This document shows positions 1-9,704 of a stretch of DNA of 64,000 nucleotides, piece by piece. The notes under the pieces are model-generated. The model saw nothing but the letters and a program-made list of their open reading frames with translations, ran no database searches and had not been told where the DNA came from. The DNA comes from Streptomyces sp. NRRL S-118 (GTDB lineage Bacteria > Actinomycetota > Actinomycetes > Streptomycetales > Streptomycetaceae), in NCBI RefSeq assembly GCF_000716335.1, contig NZ_KL591006.1, positions 1-64,000 on the forward strand, read 5' to 3'. The stretch's first letter is position 1, and every line of letters starts with the position of its first letter. Both the position numbers and the translations under genes were made by a program.

Positions 1-448
<448 letters not shown>

Positions 449-557
449 GCGGACACCGTAGGGGGATGTGAGGGCGTTCGCCCGTTGTGGGGACTTTCAG
501 GGTGACGGCTTCCCACGGATGGCGCCCCGCATCCGGTACCTCTGCTGTTCTGGGGCG

Positions 558-1745
558 ATGACCTCGACACCCCCCGCACGGCCGGTGCGGCCCCTCGTCG
601 CGCGCAGCCGAGACGAAGCGCACCGTACCGCCACGCCCCTGGAGCTGTTCTTCGACCTGTGCTTCGTCGTGGCGGTCGCCCAGGCCGGGGCGGAGCTGGT
701 GCATGCCGTCGCCGAGGGGCACGCGGCGGACGGCATCGGCCGGTACGCGATGATGTTCTTCGCCATCTGGTGGGCCTGGATGAACTTCACCTGGTTCGCG
801 TCGGCGTACGACAACGACGACACGCTCTACCGGGCCGTGACGTTCGTCCAGATCGCCGGTGTCCTCGTCCTCGCCGCCGGGGTGTCACGGGCCTTCCGGG
901 ATCAGGACTTCTTCGTGGTGTGGCTGGGCTACGTGGTCATGCGCATCGCGCTCGCCTCGCAGTGGCTGCGCGCCGCGATGGCCTCGTCCGGGGCCGAACG
1001 GACCATGGCGTTGCGTTACGCGGCCGGGGTGATGGTCTGCCAGGTCGGGTGGACGGCGCTGCTGCTCGTACCGGAGCACGCCGTTCCCTGGGTGTTCCTG
1101 GTGATGGTCGTGGCGGAACTGTCCGTACCGCCGTTCGCCGAGCGGGACTTCTCCAGCAGCTGGCACGCGCACCACATCGCCGAGCGGTACGGCCTGTTCA
1201 CCATCATCGTGCTCGGTGAGACGATCGCCGCCGCCACCGTGGGGGTGAAGACGGGGATCGAGGAGAACGACGCCCTCGGCGAGCTGTTGCCGATCGCCGC
1301 CGGCGGGCTGCTGCTGATCTTCGCCGCCTGGTGGATCTACTTCGTCGTCCCTGCCCACCAGCGGCTGCGGACCAACCGCCAGGCTTTCCTGTGGGGGTAC
1401 GGGCACTACCTGATCCTCGCGTCGGCGGCGGCGATCGGCGCGGGCATCGAGGTGGCCGTCGAGCAGGCGGTCGGAAAGGCTCACGTGTCGGAGACCGCCG
1501 CCGCGGCCGCCGTCACCCTGCCCTCCGCCCTCTTCCTGCTGCTCGTGTGGGGGCTGCACTCCCGCTACTTCAAGGTCGGCACCGCCCAGCAGCTGGTGCT
1601 GCCGTGCGCGGCGCTCGCCCTCCTCGTCTGCACGTTCGCGGGGAGGTGGGGCGTCCTCGCCGCCGGGCTCGTCGGGGCGGTGACGGTCGCGATCGGGGTG
1701 ACCCTGACCGCACGCACAGCCGGGCGTGGTACGCAGGAGGCATGA
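558..1745 (+). CDS. Low temperature requirement A (LtrA) family membrane protein
   Basis: About 395 residues. After a short basic N-terminus (PLVARSRDEAHRTATPLELFFDLCFVVAVAQ) come roughly ten hydrophobic segments. The LELFFDLCFVVAV entry motif, the FAIWWAWMNFTWFASAYDNDD block and the HHIAERYGLFTIIVLGE motif are typical of LtrA family proteins, named after a Listeria gene needed for growth in the cold. Its transport or structural role is unknown. I take ATG 558 as the start because an upstream extension to 468 has no conserved residues. The stop codon overlaps the start of the next gene (ATGA), so the two are probably cotranscribed. Confidence 0.85.
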   Translation: MTSTPPARPVRPLVARSRDEAHRTATPLELFFDLCFVVAVAQAGAELVHAVAEGHAADGIGRYAMMFFAIWWAWMNFTWFASAYDNDDTLYRAVTFVQIAGVLVLAAGVSRAFRDQDFFVVWLGYVVMRIALASQWLRAAMASSGAERTMALRYAAGVMVCQVGWTALLLVPEHAVPWVFLVMVVAELSVPPFAERDFSSSWHAHHIAERYGLFTIIVLGETIAAATVGVKTGIEENDALGELLPIAAGGLLLIFAAWWIYFVVPAHQRLRTNRQAFLWGYGHYLILASAAAIGAGIEVAVEQAVGKAHVSETAAAAAVTLPSALFLLLVWGLHSRYFKVGTAQQLVLPCAALALLVCTFAGRWGVLAAGLVGAVTVAIGVTLTARTAGRGTQEA

Positions 1746-2791
1746 ACGACGCACTGACGGATGTGGCCGGGCTGCGCGTCGGGCACGCGCGGGTACCGGG
1801 CGACAACGCACTGAGCGGCACCACCGTCGTCCTCGGACCGCCGGGCGGGGTGATCGCCGCCGTGGACGTACGGGGCGGCGGGCCGGGCACTCGCGAGACG
1901 GACGCCCTCGACCCGCGCAACCTGGTCCAGCGCATCGAGGCCGTGGTCCTGACGGGCGGCAGCGCGTACGGGCTGGAGTCCGCGGCCGGGGTGATGGCCT
2001 GGCTGGAGGAGCGGGGCCGGGGTGTCCGGGTGGGGCCCGACCCGTCGCACGTGGTGCCGGTGGTGCCGGCGGCGTGCGTGTTCGACCTGGGCCGCGGCGG
2101 GGACTTCAAGGCTCGTCCGGACGCCTCGACCGGCCGGGCGGCCGTGGAGGCGGCGGCCGCCACCGGGGAGCGGGCGCCCGTGGAATGCGGCTCGGTGGGC
2201 GCCGGGACGGGCGCGGTGGTCGGCGGACTGAAGGGCGGGGTCGGCACGGCGAGCGTCGTCCTGGACACCGGCGTCACCGTCGCCGCACTGGTGGTGGCCA
2301 ACGCGGTCGGCTCGGCCGTCGACCCGGCCACGGGCGTGCTGTACGGGCGGTACGGCGACGGCTCCCGAACCGTACTGCCGGAACCGCGGGTGCACGCCGA
2401 GGCGCAGCGCCGGCTGGCAGCGGCGCGGGAACGCAGCGGACGGCCGTCGCTGAACACCGCCCTCGCCGTCGTCGCGACGGACGCCGACCTGACCCGTGCC
2501 CAGGCGCACAAGCTCGCCGGGACGGCGCACGACGGCATTGCGCGCGCCGTGCGACCCGCGCACCTGCTCAACGACGGTGACACGGTCTTCGCCCTCGCGA
2601 CCGGCGCACGACCGCTCGCCGACCCGGCGCGGGCGGAGCAGCCGCTGGATCCGCACGCGCTCAACCAGGTGTACGCGGCGGGCGCGGACGTGGTGACCAG
2701 GGCGATGGTCCGGGCGGTCACGGCAGCCGGCTCGGTGGCGGGGCCGGGGGGCGTCTTCCCCGCGTACCGGGACCTGTACGGCCTGGACTGA
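1742..2791 (+). CDS. P1 family peptidase (DmpA/BapA-type, MEROPS S58)
   Basis: 349 residues, the usual length. The family are N-terminal-nucleophile aminopeptidases that self-cleave into two chains and act on L- or D-amino-acid amides or beta-peptides. Visible hallmarks are the glycine-rich N-terminus DVAGLRVGHA, the VVLTGGSAYGLESAAGVMAWLEE block, and the cleavage/nucleophile region LNTALAVVATDADL. There the Thr near residue 239 follows Asn and would become the nucleophile of the small chain. It overlaps the LtrA-type gene by 4 bp. The substrate cannot be told from sequence. Confidence 0.85.
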   Translation: MNDALTDVAGLRVGHARVPGDNALSGTTVVLGPPGGVIAAVDVRGGGPGTRETDALDPRNLVQRIEAVVLTGGSAYGLESAAGVMAWLEERGRGVRVGPDPSHVVPVVPAACVFDLGRGGDFKARPDASTGRAAVEAAAATGERAPVECGSVGAGTGAVVGGLKGGVGTASVVLDTGVTVAALVVANAVGSAVDPATGVLYGRYGDGSRTVLPEPRVHAEAQRRLAAARERSGRPSLNTALAVVATDADLTRAQAHKLAGTAHDGIARAVRPAHLLNDGDTVFALATGARPLADPARAEQPLDPHALNQVYAAGADVVTRAMVRAVTAAGSVAGPGGVFPAYRDLYGLD

Positions 2792-2934
2792 CCGGTCGGC
2801 GGCGGGAGTTGCGAGGGGGCGTGGGAACTCGGCCCGCACGCCCTTCGTTTTGCGGAAGCCGGACGCGTTGTCAGACCCAGGCACTACCTTAAGCAAGCAT
2901 CAAGTGACACGCGGCGACGGCCTGGAGTCCCATC

Positions 2935-3744
2935 TTGAACGTTCCGAACGATCCCTATGAAACGGCAGAGACGCATATCGAGCGGCTCCTGGGGCGGGCG
3001 CTCAACTCCTTCGATCTGCCTGATGCCCTGGTCGAGCGCCTGGACTCGGCGCTGGCGCACGCGAGTTCCCTGCACTCGTCGCACCACAGCGCCCGGCTCC
3101 ACCGCACGACGTACCGGCACACCTACCTCCTCGCGGACGGCTCGTCGCTGACCCTGTGGGAGCTGGTGCACAACGTCGGCCGGGACGGAACCGGAGAACA
3201 CGGTCACGAGCACCACGAGCTGTACACGGAGGAGTCGGAGGTCCGCCTCGCGGCGTCCCGGCTGCCCATCGCACTCCCCGAGCCCGCGCAAGCCCCTCTG
3301 GACGGGCTGGAGGAACTGGAGGGGCTGGACGGCCTGGAGGGGCTGGAGGGGCTGGACAGGGATCTGGAGCTGCTGGGCTCGCTCTTCGCCGTGGCGCCGA
3401 CGGCCCCCGCGCCGATGTACGAACCGGACGACTCCGCCGACCATGCCCGGCGGGTGCTGCGCCGCGCGGAGAACGCCGACCGCCCGGGCGAGGAGGTGGC
3501 GGCGCGGCTGCGCGGCGCGTTCGCGCACCACATCAAGCAGGTGTTCGGCCGACAGTGCAGCGTCGCGGGCCGGGACGCCGGTTTCACGCTGTACGAGCAC
3601 GGCTTCCTGCTGCTGGACGGGACCGAGATGAGCGTGTGGGAGGTCGAGCACACGGCGACGCCGGACGGACGGCACATGTGCGAGGTGTACGAGAACGAGC
3701 GCACCGCGCGCGAGGCGATGGAGCACCGCGCGCGGGTGCGCTGA
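2935..3744 (+). CDS. DUF6227 family protein
   Basis: 269 residues from a TTG start. The N-terminal ETAETHIERLLGRALNSFDLP and YRHTYLLADGSSLTLWELVHN segments match what I remember of DUF6227, a Streptomyces-restricted family of unknown function. The C-terminal half repeats the same theme (VFGRQCSVAGRDAGFTLYEHGFLLLDGTEMSVWEVEHT), suggesting an internal duplication. Between them lies a Leu-Gly-Glu-Asp repeat (LDGLEELEGLDGLEGLEGLD, about residues 122-141) that looks like an amphipathic or coiled linker. No signal peptide or membrane segment is visible, so it is probably cytoplasmic. Confidence 0.8.
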   Translation: MNVPNDPYETAETHIERLLGRALNSFDLPDALVERLDSALAHASSLHSSHHSARLHRTTYRHTYLLADGSSLTLWELVHNVGRDGTGEHGHEHHELYTEESEVRLAASRLPIALPEPAQAPLDGLEELEGLDGLEGLEGLDRDLELLGSLFAVAPTAPAPMYEPDDSADHARRVLRRAENADRPGEEVAARLRGAFAHHIKQVFGRQCSVAGRDAGFTLYEHGFLLLDGTEMSVWEVEHTATPDGRHMCEVYENERTAREAMEHRARVR

Positions 3745-3777
3745 CCCGTCAGGCCCGACCGGAGGCTCGGGGCACGG

Positions 3778-3825
3778 GTCCCGGCCCCACGTCCCGGCCC
3801 CACGTCCCGGCCCCACGTCCCGGCC
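3778..3825. repeat. 13-bp tandem repeat
   Basis: The unit GTCCCGGCCCCAC is repeated three and a half times directly behind the DUF6227 gene. It lies between two convergent genes and has no obvious coding role. Confidence 0.85.
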
Positions 3826-3890
3826 GTCGGCTGGTCAGGTCCGTCAGCCGGCCGGAGGGCTGAACGGCGTCCGCCTCCCCGGCCGGAGGG

Positions 3891-6026
3891 TCAGGCGGCG
3901 ACCGCCACCTTCTGCGGTGCCTCGGGGGCGGCCGGGGTGGCCGTCCTGCGGCGCGCGTGGCCCTTGAGCAGGATGACCAGGGCGGCGCTCACGCACGTGC
4001 CGGCCAGGATGGCCACCAGGTAGAGCAGCGGGTTGCCGATCAGCGGGACGACGAACACGCCGCCGTGCGGAGCGCGCAGGGTGCACTCGAAGAACATCGA
4101 CAGCGCCCCGGTGACCGCTCCGCCCGCCATCGCCGACGGGATGACCCGCAGCGGGTCGGCAGCGGCGAAGGGGATCGCACCCTCGGTGATGAACGAGGCG
4201 CCGAGCACCCACGCGGCCTTGCCGTTCTCCCGCTCGGCGGAGGTGAACAGCCTGCCCCGCACGACGGTGGCGAGCGCCATCGCGAGCGGCGGCACCATAC
4301 CGGCGGCCATCACGGCGGCCATGACCTTGAGCGAGCCCTCGTTGGGGGTGGCCAGACCGCCGATGGCGAAGGCGTACGCGACCTTGTTGAGCGGACCGCC
4401 CAGGTCGAAGCACATCATCAGCCCCAGGACCACGCCGAGGACGACGGCGTTCGCGCCGGACAGGCCCGACAGCCAGTCGGTGAGGGCCTTCTGGAGGGAG
4501 GCGATGGGCTTGCCGATCACCAGGAACATCAGGAAGCCGACGACCGCGGAGGAGAGCAGCGGGATGACGACGACGGGCATGATGCCGCGCAGCGGCGCCG
4601 GCACTTTGACGCGCTGGATGCCCAGGACGACGCCGCCCGCGATCAGGCCCGCGGCGAGACCGCCGAGGAACCCTGCGTTGATGGTCAGCGCGACGGCGCC
4701 ACCGACGAAACCGGGGACGAGCCCGGGGCGGTCCGCCATGCCGTACGCGATGTAGCCCGCCAGCACCGGGATGAGGAAGCCGAACGCCAGACCGCCGATC
4801 TGGAAGAGCAGCGCGGCCCAGCTGTCGGCCTGCCCCCAGGCGAAGTGCTCGGCGACGGAGGGCGCCTTGTCGATGGTGTAGCCGCCGATGGCGAAGCCGA
4901 GGGCGATGAGCAGGCCGCCCGCCGCGACGAACGGGACCATGTGGCTCACGCCCGCCATCAGCCAGGTGCGCAGCTTGGTGCCGTAGCCCGCGCCGGGCTC
5001 GCCCGCGCTTTCCACGGGCGTCGGCACCGGCCGGTGCGGTGCCCCGTCCGCGCCGTGCTCGGCCTTGCCGCGGACCTCGGCGATGAGTTCGGCGGCCCGG
5101 TTGATGCCCGCCTTGACGCCGACGTCGACGGTGGGCTTCCCGGCGAATCGTTCCTTCTCGCGGACGGGCACGTCATGGGCGAGGATCACGCCGTCGGCGG
5201 CCGCGATGACGTCCGGGGCGAGCCGCGCGAATCCGGCGGATCCCTGGGTCTCGACGGACACCTCGACCCCGGCTTCCCGCCCGGCCTTCTCCAGCGCCTC
5301 GGCGGCCATGTAGGTGTGTGCGATCCCGGTCGGACAGGACGTCACCGCCACCACCCGGAACACCCCGGCTGCCGCTGCCTGCTCCTCCGCCAGCTCCTCC
5401 GCCTCCGCCAGCTCCTCCGCCTCCGCCGGCTCTTCCGCCTCCGGGGCGGCCTCCTCGGCACGCGGCTCCGGACGCGACGGCTCCGGACGCGACGGCTCGG
5501 AACCCGACAGCGCGGACCCCGGCAACGCCGGACCCGACGGCTCCGACTCCGACGGCGCGGAAGCACCCGGCTCCGGGGCCGGCGCGGATTCGCCGCCGAG
5601 CAGTGCGGCCGCGTCCCGCGGGGAGGTCACGGTACGCAGGGTGGAGGTGAAGTCGGCGTCCATCAGGCGGCGGGCCAGGGACGAGAGGATCGTCAGATGG
5701 GCGTCGTCCGCGCCCGCGGGGGCCGCGATCAGGAAGATCAGGTCCGCGGGGCCGTCCGGGGCACCGAAGTCGATGCCGCTCGCCGACCGGCCGAAGGCGA
5801 GGGTCGGCGCGGCCACGTGCGCGCTGCGGCAGTGCGGGATGCCGATGCCGCCGTCGAGACCCGTCGGCATCTGCGCCTCGCGCGCCGCCACGTCGGCCAG
5901 GAAGCCGTCCAGGTCCGTCACCCGGCCCAGTGCCACCATGCGCCGGGCGAGCGCACGGGCCGCCTCTTCCTTGGTCTGCGCGGCCAGGTCGAGATCGACC
6001 AGGTCCGCGGTGATCATTTCGCTCAT
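3891..6026 (-). CDS. fruA: PTS fructose transporter, fused IIABC
   Basis: 711 residues. It imports fructose and phosphorylates it to fructose-1-phosphate at the membrane. The IIA domain (1-145) carries the phosphorylated His in GIGIPHCRS (H65). A low-complexity linker (about 146-220, Ser-Glu-Pro then Glu-Ala-Glu repeats) leads to a IIB domain with the phospho-Cys in VTSCPTGIAHTYMAAEAL (C231). A polytopic IIC domain follows (about 320-690). The start ATG at 6026 has a GAGGGAG ribosome binding site. It is the last gene of a three-gene operon and overlaps fruK by 4 bp. Confidence 0.95.
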   Translation of the reverse strand: MSEMITADLVDLDLAAQTKEEAARALARRMVALGRVTDLDGFLADVAAREAQMPTGLDGGIGIPHCRSAHVAAPTLAFGRSASGIDFGAPDGPADLIFLIAAPAGADDAHLTILSSLARRLMDADFTSTLRTVTSPRDAAALLGGESAPAPEPGASAPSESEPSGPALPGSALSGSEPSRPEPSRPEPRAEEAAPEAEEPAEAEELAEAEELAEEQAAAAGVFRVVAVTSCPTGIAHTYMAAEALEKAGREAGVEVSVETQGSAGFARLAPDVIAAADGVILAHDVPVREKERFAGKPTVDVGVKAGINRAAELIAEVRGKAEHGADGAPHRPVPTPVESAGEPGAGYGTKLRTWLMAGVSHMVPFVAAGGLLIALGFAIGGYTIDKAPSVAEHFAWGQADSWAALLFQIGGLAFGFLIPVLAGYIAYGMADRPGLVPGFVGGAVALTINAGFLGGLAAGLIAGGVVLGIQRVKVPAPLRGIMPVVVIPLLSSAVVGFLMFLVIGKPIASLQKALTDWLSGLSGANAVVLGVVLGLMMCFDLGGPLNKVAYAFAIGGLATPNEGSLKVMAAVMAAGMVPPLAMALATVVRGRLFTSAERENGKAAWVLGASFITEGAIPFAAADPLRVIPSAMAGGAVTGALSMFFECTLRAPHGGVFVVPLIGNPLLYLVAILAGTCVSAALVILLKGHARRRTATPAAPEAPQKVAVAA

Positions 6027-7078
6027 CGCACGCGGCTCCCTCGCTCGCTGCTGTCGCTGTTCCCGCTGCCGTCGCAGCTGTCGCTGTTCCCGCTGGTGTC
6101 GCTGCTCTCGCTGGTCTCCGTGCCGTCGCCGTACGGGTCGGACGCGCCGAGTACGCGGTCGAGGGGCACGTCGGCCGTCACGGTGACCGCCGCCGGGTCG
6201 AGGTCGGCGGGTGTCGGCATCTCGCTGCCCGGCAGCCGGACGGCCGCCGCGCCGTGGGCGACCGCCGCCGCGAGCGCCTGCGGCCCTTCGCCGCCCGCCG
6301 CGAGGAAACCCGCCAAGGAGGCGTCCCCCGCGCCGACGTTGCTCCGTACGGCGTCGACGGCGGCGTAGCCGTACCAGATCCCCTCGGCGCACACGAGCAA
6401 CTGCCCGTCCGCGCCCAGACTGGCGAGCACCGCGCCCGCGCCCGCCGCCCGCAGTTCCTCCGCCGCCTTGACCGCGTCGCCGAGCGTCGCCAGGGGCCGG
6501 CCGACCGCCTCGGCGAGCTCCTCGGCGTTGGGCTTCACCACGTCGGGCCGGCCGCGCAGCGCGGCGGGCAGCGACGGGCCGGACGTGTCCAGGGCGATCC
6601 GCGCCCCGTACCCGTGCGCGCGCGTCACGAGGTCGGCGTACCACTCGGGCGCCAGGCCCCGCGGCAGGCTGCCGCCGCAGGCGACCCAGTCGGCGGCGGG
6701 CGAGTACGCGCCGACGGCGGAGAGGATCGCCTCCGACTCGGCGGGGGTGAGCACCGGCCCCGGCGCGTTGATCTTCGTGAGGGTGCCGTCCGGTTCGGCG
6801 ACGGCGATGTTGGAGCGGGTGTGCCCCTTCAGCCGAACCGGGGCGACCTCGATGCCCTGCTCGGCGAGGAGCTCGGCGAGCAGGGCGCCGGGCGCGCCGC
6901 CCAGCGGTACGACGGCGACGGTCCGGTGCCCGGCGGCGGCCACGGCGCGCGAGACGTTGACGCCCTTGCCGCCGGGGTCCATGCGCTCGCCGGCGGCCCG
7001 CAGCACCGCTCCGCGCTCCAGGGCGGGGACCTCGTACGTCAGGTCCAGCGACGGGTTCGGGGTGACGGTGAGGATCAT
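6023..7078 (-). CDS. fruK: 1-phosphofructokinase
   Basis: 351 residues, PfkB family. It converts fructose-1-phosphate from the PTS to fructose-1,6-bisphosphate. The N-terminus MILTVTPNPSLDLTYEV, the substrate motif DPGGKGVNVSRA and the C-terminal NVGAGDASLAGFLAAGGE signature with the catalytic Asp are intact. The last 35 or so residues form a Ser/Asp/Gly-rich tail (TETSESSDTSGNSD...) not needed by the fold and unusual for the family. The gene overlaps both neighbours by 4 bp (ATGA). Confidence 0.95.
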   Translation of the reverse strand: MILTVTPNPSLDLTYEVPALERGAVLRAAGERMDPGGKGVNVSRAVAAAGHRTVAVVPLGGAPGALLAELLAEQGIEVAPVRLKGHTRSNIAVAEPDGTLTKINAPGPVLTPAESEAILSAVGAYSPAADWVACGGSLPRGLAPEWYADLVTRAHGYGARIALDTSGPSLPAALRGRPDVVKPNAEELAEAVGRPLATLGDAVKAAEELRAAGAGAVLASLGADGQLLVCAEGIWYGYAAVDAVRSNVGAGDASLAGFLAAGGEGPQALAAAVAHGAAAVRLPGSEMPTPADLDPAAVTVTADVPLDRVLGASDPYGDGTETSESSDTSGNSDSCDGSGNSDSSERGSRVR

Positions 7079-7836
7079 GCGCGCACCACCTCCGTGCCGG
7101 CGGCCTCGACCGCCGACGCGTCCTCGGTGCCGAGCCCGGTGTCGGTGATGAGCAGGTCCACGTCGTCGAGGCCGCCGAACCGGGCGAAGTGGTCCTGGCC
7201 GTACTTCCCGGAGTCGGCGAGCAGCACCACGCGCCGCGCCGAGGCGACGACGGCCCGCTTGACGGCGGCTTCGGCGAGATCGGGGGTGGTGAGCCCGTGC
7301 GCGGCGGAGAAGCCGTTGGCGCCGATGAAGGCGACGTCGGCGCGGATCTGCGCGTACGCCTGCAGCGCCCAGGCGTCGACGGCGGCGCGCGTGCTGTGCC
7401 GGACGCGCCCGCCGACGAGGTGGAGCGCGATGCCCGGGTGGTCGGCGAGCCGGGCGGCGGCGGGCAGCGCGTGCGTGACGACGGTGAGCGAACGGTCCTG
7501 CGGGAGGCAGGCGGCGAGCCGCGCCACCGTGGAGCCGGCGTCGAGGATGACGGTGCCGTCCTCGGGCACCTCGGCGAGGGCGGCCCGCGCGATGCGGTCC
7601 TTCTCGTCCGCGGCGGTGGTCTCGCGCTCGGCGAGGTCGGGCTCGAAGTCGAGCCGCCCGGCCGGAATGGCGCCGCCGTGCACCCGGCGCAGCAGACCGG
7701 CGCGGTCGAGTGCCTTCAGGTCGCGCCGGATGGTCTCGGCGGTGACCTGGAACTCCTCGGCGAGGGAGAGCACGTCGACGCGGCCGCTTTCGCGGGCCAG
7801 GTGCACGATCTGGTGCTGGCGCTCCGGTGCGTACAT
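7075..7836 (-). CDS. fruR: DeoR/GlpR-family regulator of the fructose operon
   Basis: 253 residues. The N-terminal winged helix-turn-helix reads VDVLSLAEEFQVTAETIRRDLKALDRAGLLRRVHGGA, the DeoR signature. The C-terminal sugar-phosphate sensing domain has GTVILDAGSTVARLA and ADVAFIGANGFSAAHGLTTPDLAEAAVKRA. As first gene of the operon it probably senses fructose-1-phosphate and represses its own transcription. Three copies of a 16-bp element lie just upstream. Confidence 0.9.
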   Translation of the reverse strand: MYAPERQHQIVHLARESGRVDVLSLAEEFQVTAETIRRDLKALDRAGLLRRVHGGAIPAGRLDFEPDLAERETTAADEKDRIARAALAEVPEDGTVILDAGSTVARLAACLPQDRSLTVVTHALPAAARLADHPGIALHLVGGRVRHSTRAAVDAWALQAYAQIRADVAFIGANGFSAAHGLTTPDLAEAAVKRAVVASARRVVLLADSGKYGQDHFARFGGLDDVDLLITDTGLGTEDASAVEAAGTEVVRA

Positions 7837-7857
7837 AAGGTTCTACATCCGATCCAT

Positions 7858-7943
7858 GCCCGAACGTGTGGTTCCACAAGCACACTACGACCGCCCAGGG
7901 CGAAAGTAAACACATTCGGGCAACGCGGACCACGCATTCGGGC
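7858..7943 (-). promoter_or_regulatory. Cluster of three candidate FruR operators
   Basis: Three copies of GCCCGAAYGYGTKKWY lie upstream of fruR. Two direct copies face fruR (minus strand, 7928-7943 and 7906-7921), with starts exactly 22 bp or two helical turns apart. One inverted copy (plus strand, 7858-7873) lies near the start codon. Spacing and orientation suggest a looped repressor complex; the assignment to FruR is inferred from position. Confidence 0.65.
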
Positions 7944-8007
7944 ATGGCGAACGGAGGCCGGAGATCCGCCGGACATCCGCGGGCGCACGGGCGCCGGACA
8001 CGGCGAA

Positions 8008-8039
8008 GGCCCGGCCCCGCGGGACGCGGGTGCCGGGCC
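8008..8039 (-). terminator. Hairpin terminator behind the MFS gene
   Basis: GGCCCGGC pairs with GCCGGGCC across a GC-rich loop, 20 bp downstream of the MFS stop codon. There is no T-tract, which is common in Streptomyces. Confidence 0.55.
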
Positions 8040-8060
8040 CGGTGTCGCCCACCGCCTGCC

Positions 8061-9641
8061 TCAGCGCGCCAGTACCGCTTCCGGTTCCACGGCGCCGCCC
8101 GCACCGTCGGCACCGGCACCCTGCGCACCCGCAGCACCGCCGGCACCGTCACCGGCGTCCGCTTCCGCACCCGCACCGCCCCGCGCCTTGGCCGGCAGCG
8201 CGAACATCACCACGAAGATCACCAGGAGCACCGCGACCACCCACCACAACGCGTTCTGGAAGGCGTCCGCGAACACCGCGCCGACCCGCTCGGGCACCAG
8301 CCGCTCCCCGTCGATCACGCCGAAGAAGACCACGGACACCAGCCCCAGCCCGAGCGCGTTGCCCATCTGCCCGGTCGTGTTGATCAGCCCGGAGGCCGAA
8401 CCGGCGTGCTCCCGCGGCACCTCCGACAGCACGGCGTCCGTCAGCGGCGCCACGATCAGGCCCATGCCGACGCCCATGACCACCAGGGGCGCGGTCATCT
8501 GCCACGGCTCGATGCCGGTGCCGTACCGTCCGGCCTCCCAGATGTAGAGCAGCAGTCCGGCGGCCATCGTGAGCGCTCCCGCCTGCAGCACCTTCCGGCC
8601 GAAGCGCGGGACCAGCTTCTGCACGGAGATGCCCGCCGCCACCGAGACGGCGATCGAGAAGGGCACTCCGGTGAGCCCGGCCTTCAACGGGGTCCAGCCC
8701 AGGCCGCTCTGCATGTACAGCGTCCAGACCAGGAAGAAGATGCCCAGGACCACACCGAAGGTCAGCTGTACGGCGATGCCGGCGGCGAAGCTCTTCACCC
8801 GGAAGAGCGACAGCTCCACGAGGGGCGAGCCGTCCTTGCGCGTCTTGTACTTCTCGTACGCGACGAACGCGGCGAAGACCACGATGCTGCCCGCCATGCA
8901 GAGGTGGCCCCAGAGCGGCCAGCCGAGCTCACGGCCGCGGGTGAGCGGGTACAGCAGCATCAGCAGGCCGAGCGTGATGAGCGCGACGCCGACCAGATCG
9001 AGGCGCAGCACCTTGTCGGCACGCGATTCGGTGATGAACTTGCGGCCCAGGATCAGTCCGGCGATGCCGACGGGCAGGTTGATCAGGAAGATCGGCCGCC
9101 ACTCCAGGCCGAAGAGGTTCCACTGGGTCAGCAGCGCGCCCAGGAGCGGACCGGACACGGCCCCGAGGCCGACGATCGCACCGAACATCCCGAAGACCTT
9201 GCCGCGCTCGTGGGCCGGGAAGGTGACGTGGATGATCGACAGCACCTGCGGCACCATCATCGCCGCCATCGCGCCCTGGAGGAGGCGGGAGGCGACGAGC
9301 ATCTCCGGGCTCCCGGCGAAGCCGCAGAGCGCGGAGGCGAGGGTGAACCCGGCGATGCCCACGAGGAAGAGGCGCCTGCGGCCGTAGATGTCACCGAGGC
9401 GGCCACCGGTGATGAGGCCGGCCGCGAAGGCGAGGGCGTACCCGGCGGTGATCCACTGGATGGCGCCGAACGACGCGGACAGGTCGCGCTCGATGCTCGG
9501 GATGGCGATGTTGACGATCGTGACGTCGACGAGGTCCATGAAGGCGGCGGTCATCACGATGGCCAGTGCCAGCCATCGGCGCCGGTCGGCGGTCTGCGTC
9601 GAGGCCTCGGGGAGGCGGGAGAGGTCCTGCGTGGAGGTCAT
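8061..9641 (-). CDS. MFS transporter, DHA2 (14-TMS) drug exporter family
   Basis: About 526 residues with some 14 hydrophobic segments. Motif A-like GGRLGDIYGRRRLFLVG follows TMS2 and motif C-like GAIVGLGAVSGPLLGALLTQ is in TMS5; MDLVDVTIVNIAIPSIERDL is the usual first-helix motif of drug:H+ antiporters. The C-terminus is a Gly/Ala tail. ATG 9641 is preferred; an alternative ATG at 9662 lies inside the palindrome region. It is divergent from a WYL regulator, which probably controls it. Confidence 0.9.
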   Translation of the reverse strand: MTSTQDLSRLPEASTQTADRRRWLALAIVMTAAFMDLVDVTIVNIAIPSIERDLSASFGAIQWITAGYALAFAAGLITGGRLGDIYGRRRLFLVGIAGFTLASALCGFAGSPEMLVASRLLQGAMAAMMVPQVLSIIHVTFPAHERGKVFGMFGAIVGLGAVSGPLLGALLTQWNLFGLEWRPIFLINLPVGIAGLILGRKFITESRADKVLRLDLVGVALITLGLLMLLYPLTRGRELGWPLWGHLCMAGSIVVFAAFVAYEKYKTRKDGSPLVELSLFRVKSFAAGIAVQLTFGVVLGIFFLVWTLYMQSGLGWTPLKAGLTGVPFSIAVSVAAGISVQKLVPRFGRKVLQAGALTMAAGLLLYIWEAGRYGTGIEPWQMTAPLVVMGVGMGLIVAPLTDAVLSEVPREHAGSASGLINTTGQMGNALGLGLVSVVFFGVIDGERLVPERVGAVFADAFQNALWWVVAVLLVIFVVMFALPAKARGGAGAEADAGDGAGGAAGAQGAGADGAGGAVEPEAVLAR

Positions 9642-9663
9642 GCGGGAGAAGCTAATCGGCATG

Positions 9664-9682
9664 TAGGACAGTTCGTGTCCTA
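9664..9682. promoter_or_regulatory. Palindromic operator between MFS and WYL genes
   Basis: TAGGACA-GTTCG-TGTCCTA is a perfect 7+7 inverted repeat with a 5-bp spacer. It lies in the roughly 60-bp gap between the divergent starts, so a bound regulator would cover both promoters. Confidence 0.65.
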
Positions 9683-9704
9683 GATGGCACGCATGCTGGA
9701 TGCC

